Source of the DNA: Oscheius sp. JU75
Lineage: Eukaryota > Nematoda > Chromadorea > Rhabditida > Rhabditidae
NCBI GenBank assembly: GCA_037178855.1
Contig: JASJZC010000001.1
Location: 6,386,001-6,450,000, forward strand
Length of the DNA stretch: 64,000 nt
Direction: 5' to 3'
Part shown: piece after piece, positions 62,626 through 64,000 of the stretch
How positions within the stretch are numbered: the stretch's first letter is position 1
Layout of the letters: every line of letters begins with the position of its first letter
Translations under genes and position numbers: made by a program
Notes under the pieces: model-generated
The model's database searches: none
Told to the model about the DNA's origin: nothing
The model's input: only the letters and a program-made list of their open reading frames with translations

Positions 62626-63173
62626 CTCTTTTAGCGTTCTTCTTCGCAATACGAGCCTCTGCAACTGATAAAAATGAGCATAAACAACTGGAGACTGAGG
62701 TATACACTGGAAAATCAAACGTTCTCTATCGATTTCTATTACCCGTGAGAAACTTCCAATTGACGTCAAAAAGGAGAAAGATTTGATTAAAGGGCTTTTT
62801 CTTATTGGAACGGAGACCGGAGCAAACAGCTGACAACCAGCTGGAAATCGGCCAAAGGGCGGCTGACCCACCTCTCTCCAATGACCATTTTTGCATTCAC
62901 GGCGGGCATTTGCCGGCAAAATCATGATTCGAAAGGGATTTATGCGAGAAAAGAGGTGAATTGTAAAAGAAAAATAAAGTAGAGAGATGTATGAAAGACA
63001 ATTTATATGCTTTTGGATAGACCAAAACGGCAGAATAACTCCACTTTTTGAAGAACCCGCGCTTTTCCTAGGCACATCTAGTCCCGGGAAGCGTCCACAT
63101 CATCCAGTTCCTCTTCTTTGCACTTTCCCCCATATTTTAATCTCCCAACCAATCTACCGCTACTGATTAGAAC
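62626..63173. other. Intergenic region 5' of DCAF5-like gene
   Basis: Probably contains the missing first exon of the DCAF5-like gene; one candidate exon on the minus strand (MILPANARRECKNGHWRE) ends at a donor near 62875. Nothing else supported. Confidence 0.3.
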
Positions 63174-63914
63174 ATGCAGAAGATAGTGTCCAGCTGGCTT
63201 TGCCAAAAAGCATCTGTCACCAATACCGCCACTTTTCGTTTTTTTTTTCTTAAAACTCTTAAACTCTTCGTTTTGGACTCGCTGACTTTAAGGAACACGT
63301 TGCCAAAGAGCATCTCGGTGAGTGGACCGTGTCTGTATATATCGCTTTAGAATTCCGTCTCTTCTAGTGTCCCAACTGTTATGCGGACTTTGCCACAACT
63401 CATTGAGCTATCACATCCGCCAGGAATGTAGCGTGGAAGGTGTCGCCATGACCCATATCACGACCAACATCCTTTCTCAGGATGGAATCTATCTTCAGGA
63501 ACTGTATAATCTCGAGAAACAGGTAGTCATCAACTTTGTCGCCGGTAACCTTGCCCGCCTTCTTCATCTATCTAACCCGAATTCTAGAACATGCAGCCCA
63601 GACAGTTACAAGCAGTCCTTGGAGGAAGAGTACCTCTCTATAACTCAGAGGCCATTGCCGACACCGTCTTTGTTGGATCCAAGACTGTTTACTTCTCTGG
63701 CAGAACTATACTTCGAAAGACAGTTCTGTTCGGAACGTGGTCGTTTCTGTTTTCGTCCTGTCCATCCTGACCGTTTTTGTGGAAGCAATATCAGCTATCT
63801 GCATCGAAGCAACTTGGAAACAGTGTACAGAGAGAGGAAACTCTCGGTCAGCGGAAGATTGTTTACAATCTCTTTAACAAGAACGACAAACATAATGCTG
63901 TTTCGAAGTTCTAA
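63174..63914 (+). CDS. Unrecognised gene with a Cys-rich finger-like exon
   Basis: Exons 63293-63317, 63368-63522, 63588 to about 63722 and 63795-63914 join in phase: EHVAKEHLVSQLLCGLCHNS, LSYHIRQECSVEG, MTHITTNILSQDGIYLQELY, NMQPRQLQAVLGGRVPLYNS, EAIADTVFVGSKTVYFSGRT, and a last exon ending VYNLFNKNDKHNAVSKF. H-x4-H, CGLCH and H..R.EC suggest a C2H2-like zinc finger, possibly truncated. The first exon (ATG at 63174, MQKIVSSWLCQKAS) is tentative because its donor is weak. A read-through frame stays open from 63368 to the window end, so one intron (63523-63587) is open to doubt. No family recognised. Confidence 0.4.
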
Positions 63915-64000
63915 CTTTTGTACAAGTTTTTGTTCTAGTATATTTTTGTTTGCAATAGACAATTTACTCCAACAAGTATTGCTATCGCCACCCAGGGGCT

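Overview
The window reads as nuclear DNA of a compact nematode genome. The evidence is a nematode-type secreted tyrosinase with a C-terminal ShK-like Cys cluster, dozens of very short GT-AG introns (mostly 30-50 bp) ending in TTTCAG, trans-splice-like acceptors just before several start codons, and close tandem genes. I cannot name the species. All gene models below were assembled by eye from exon frames and splice signals, so exon edges and some 5' ends are provisional.

Layout. 1-12.6 kb: end of a NOP58-like gene, tyrosinase (-), an F-box gene, a small basic protein (-), ORC1, ceramide synthase, a possible mini-peptide gene, a START-domain protein, and a large secreted Thr/Pro/Arg-rich protein (-). 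12.6-20.8 kb: gene-poor, holding one ANKRD50-like NTPase-ankyrin gene (-). 20.8-34 kb: dense housekeeping block: FKBP8-like (-), proteasome RPN8, a mitochondrial MAIP1/Tim44-like protein (-), then a same-strand run RPRD/CID protein, DUS1L, proteasome beta-4, phosphohistidine phosphatase, then VPS28 (-) and TXNL1. 34-41 kb: COG1, split by a 3.9 kb GC-AG intron that contains a complete antisense gene derived from an ISXO2/Merlin-type transposase. 41-55 kb: a second START protein, an orphan gene, a RING protein, a coiled-coil gene and PGS1 (-), BCCIP (-), HSP90 (-), an unrecognised gene divergent from HSP90, and an NCKX exchanger (-). 55-59.3 kb: gene desert. 59.3-64 kb: a second F-box gene (-), a DCAF5-like WD protein (-), and a gene with a Cys-rich finger-like exon.

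Functional themes. Ubiquitin-proteasome parts recur (RPN8, PSMB4, two F-box, DCAF5, RING), as do endomembrane and lipid functions (VPS28, COG1, ANKRD50, ceramide synthase, PGS1, two START proteins). I see no evidence that they form one pathway.

The most unusual items are the transposase-derived gene nested inside COG1, the pair of START paralogues sharing intron positions, the 32-residue secreted peptide candidate at 9.3 kb, and the unrecognised gene sharing the HSP90 upstream region.
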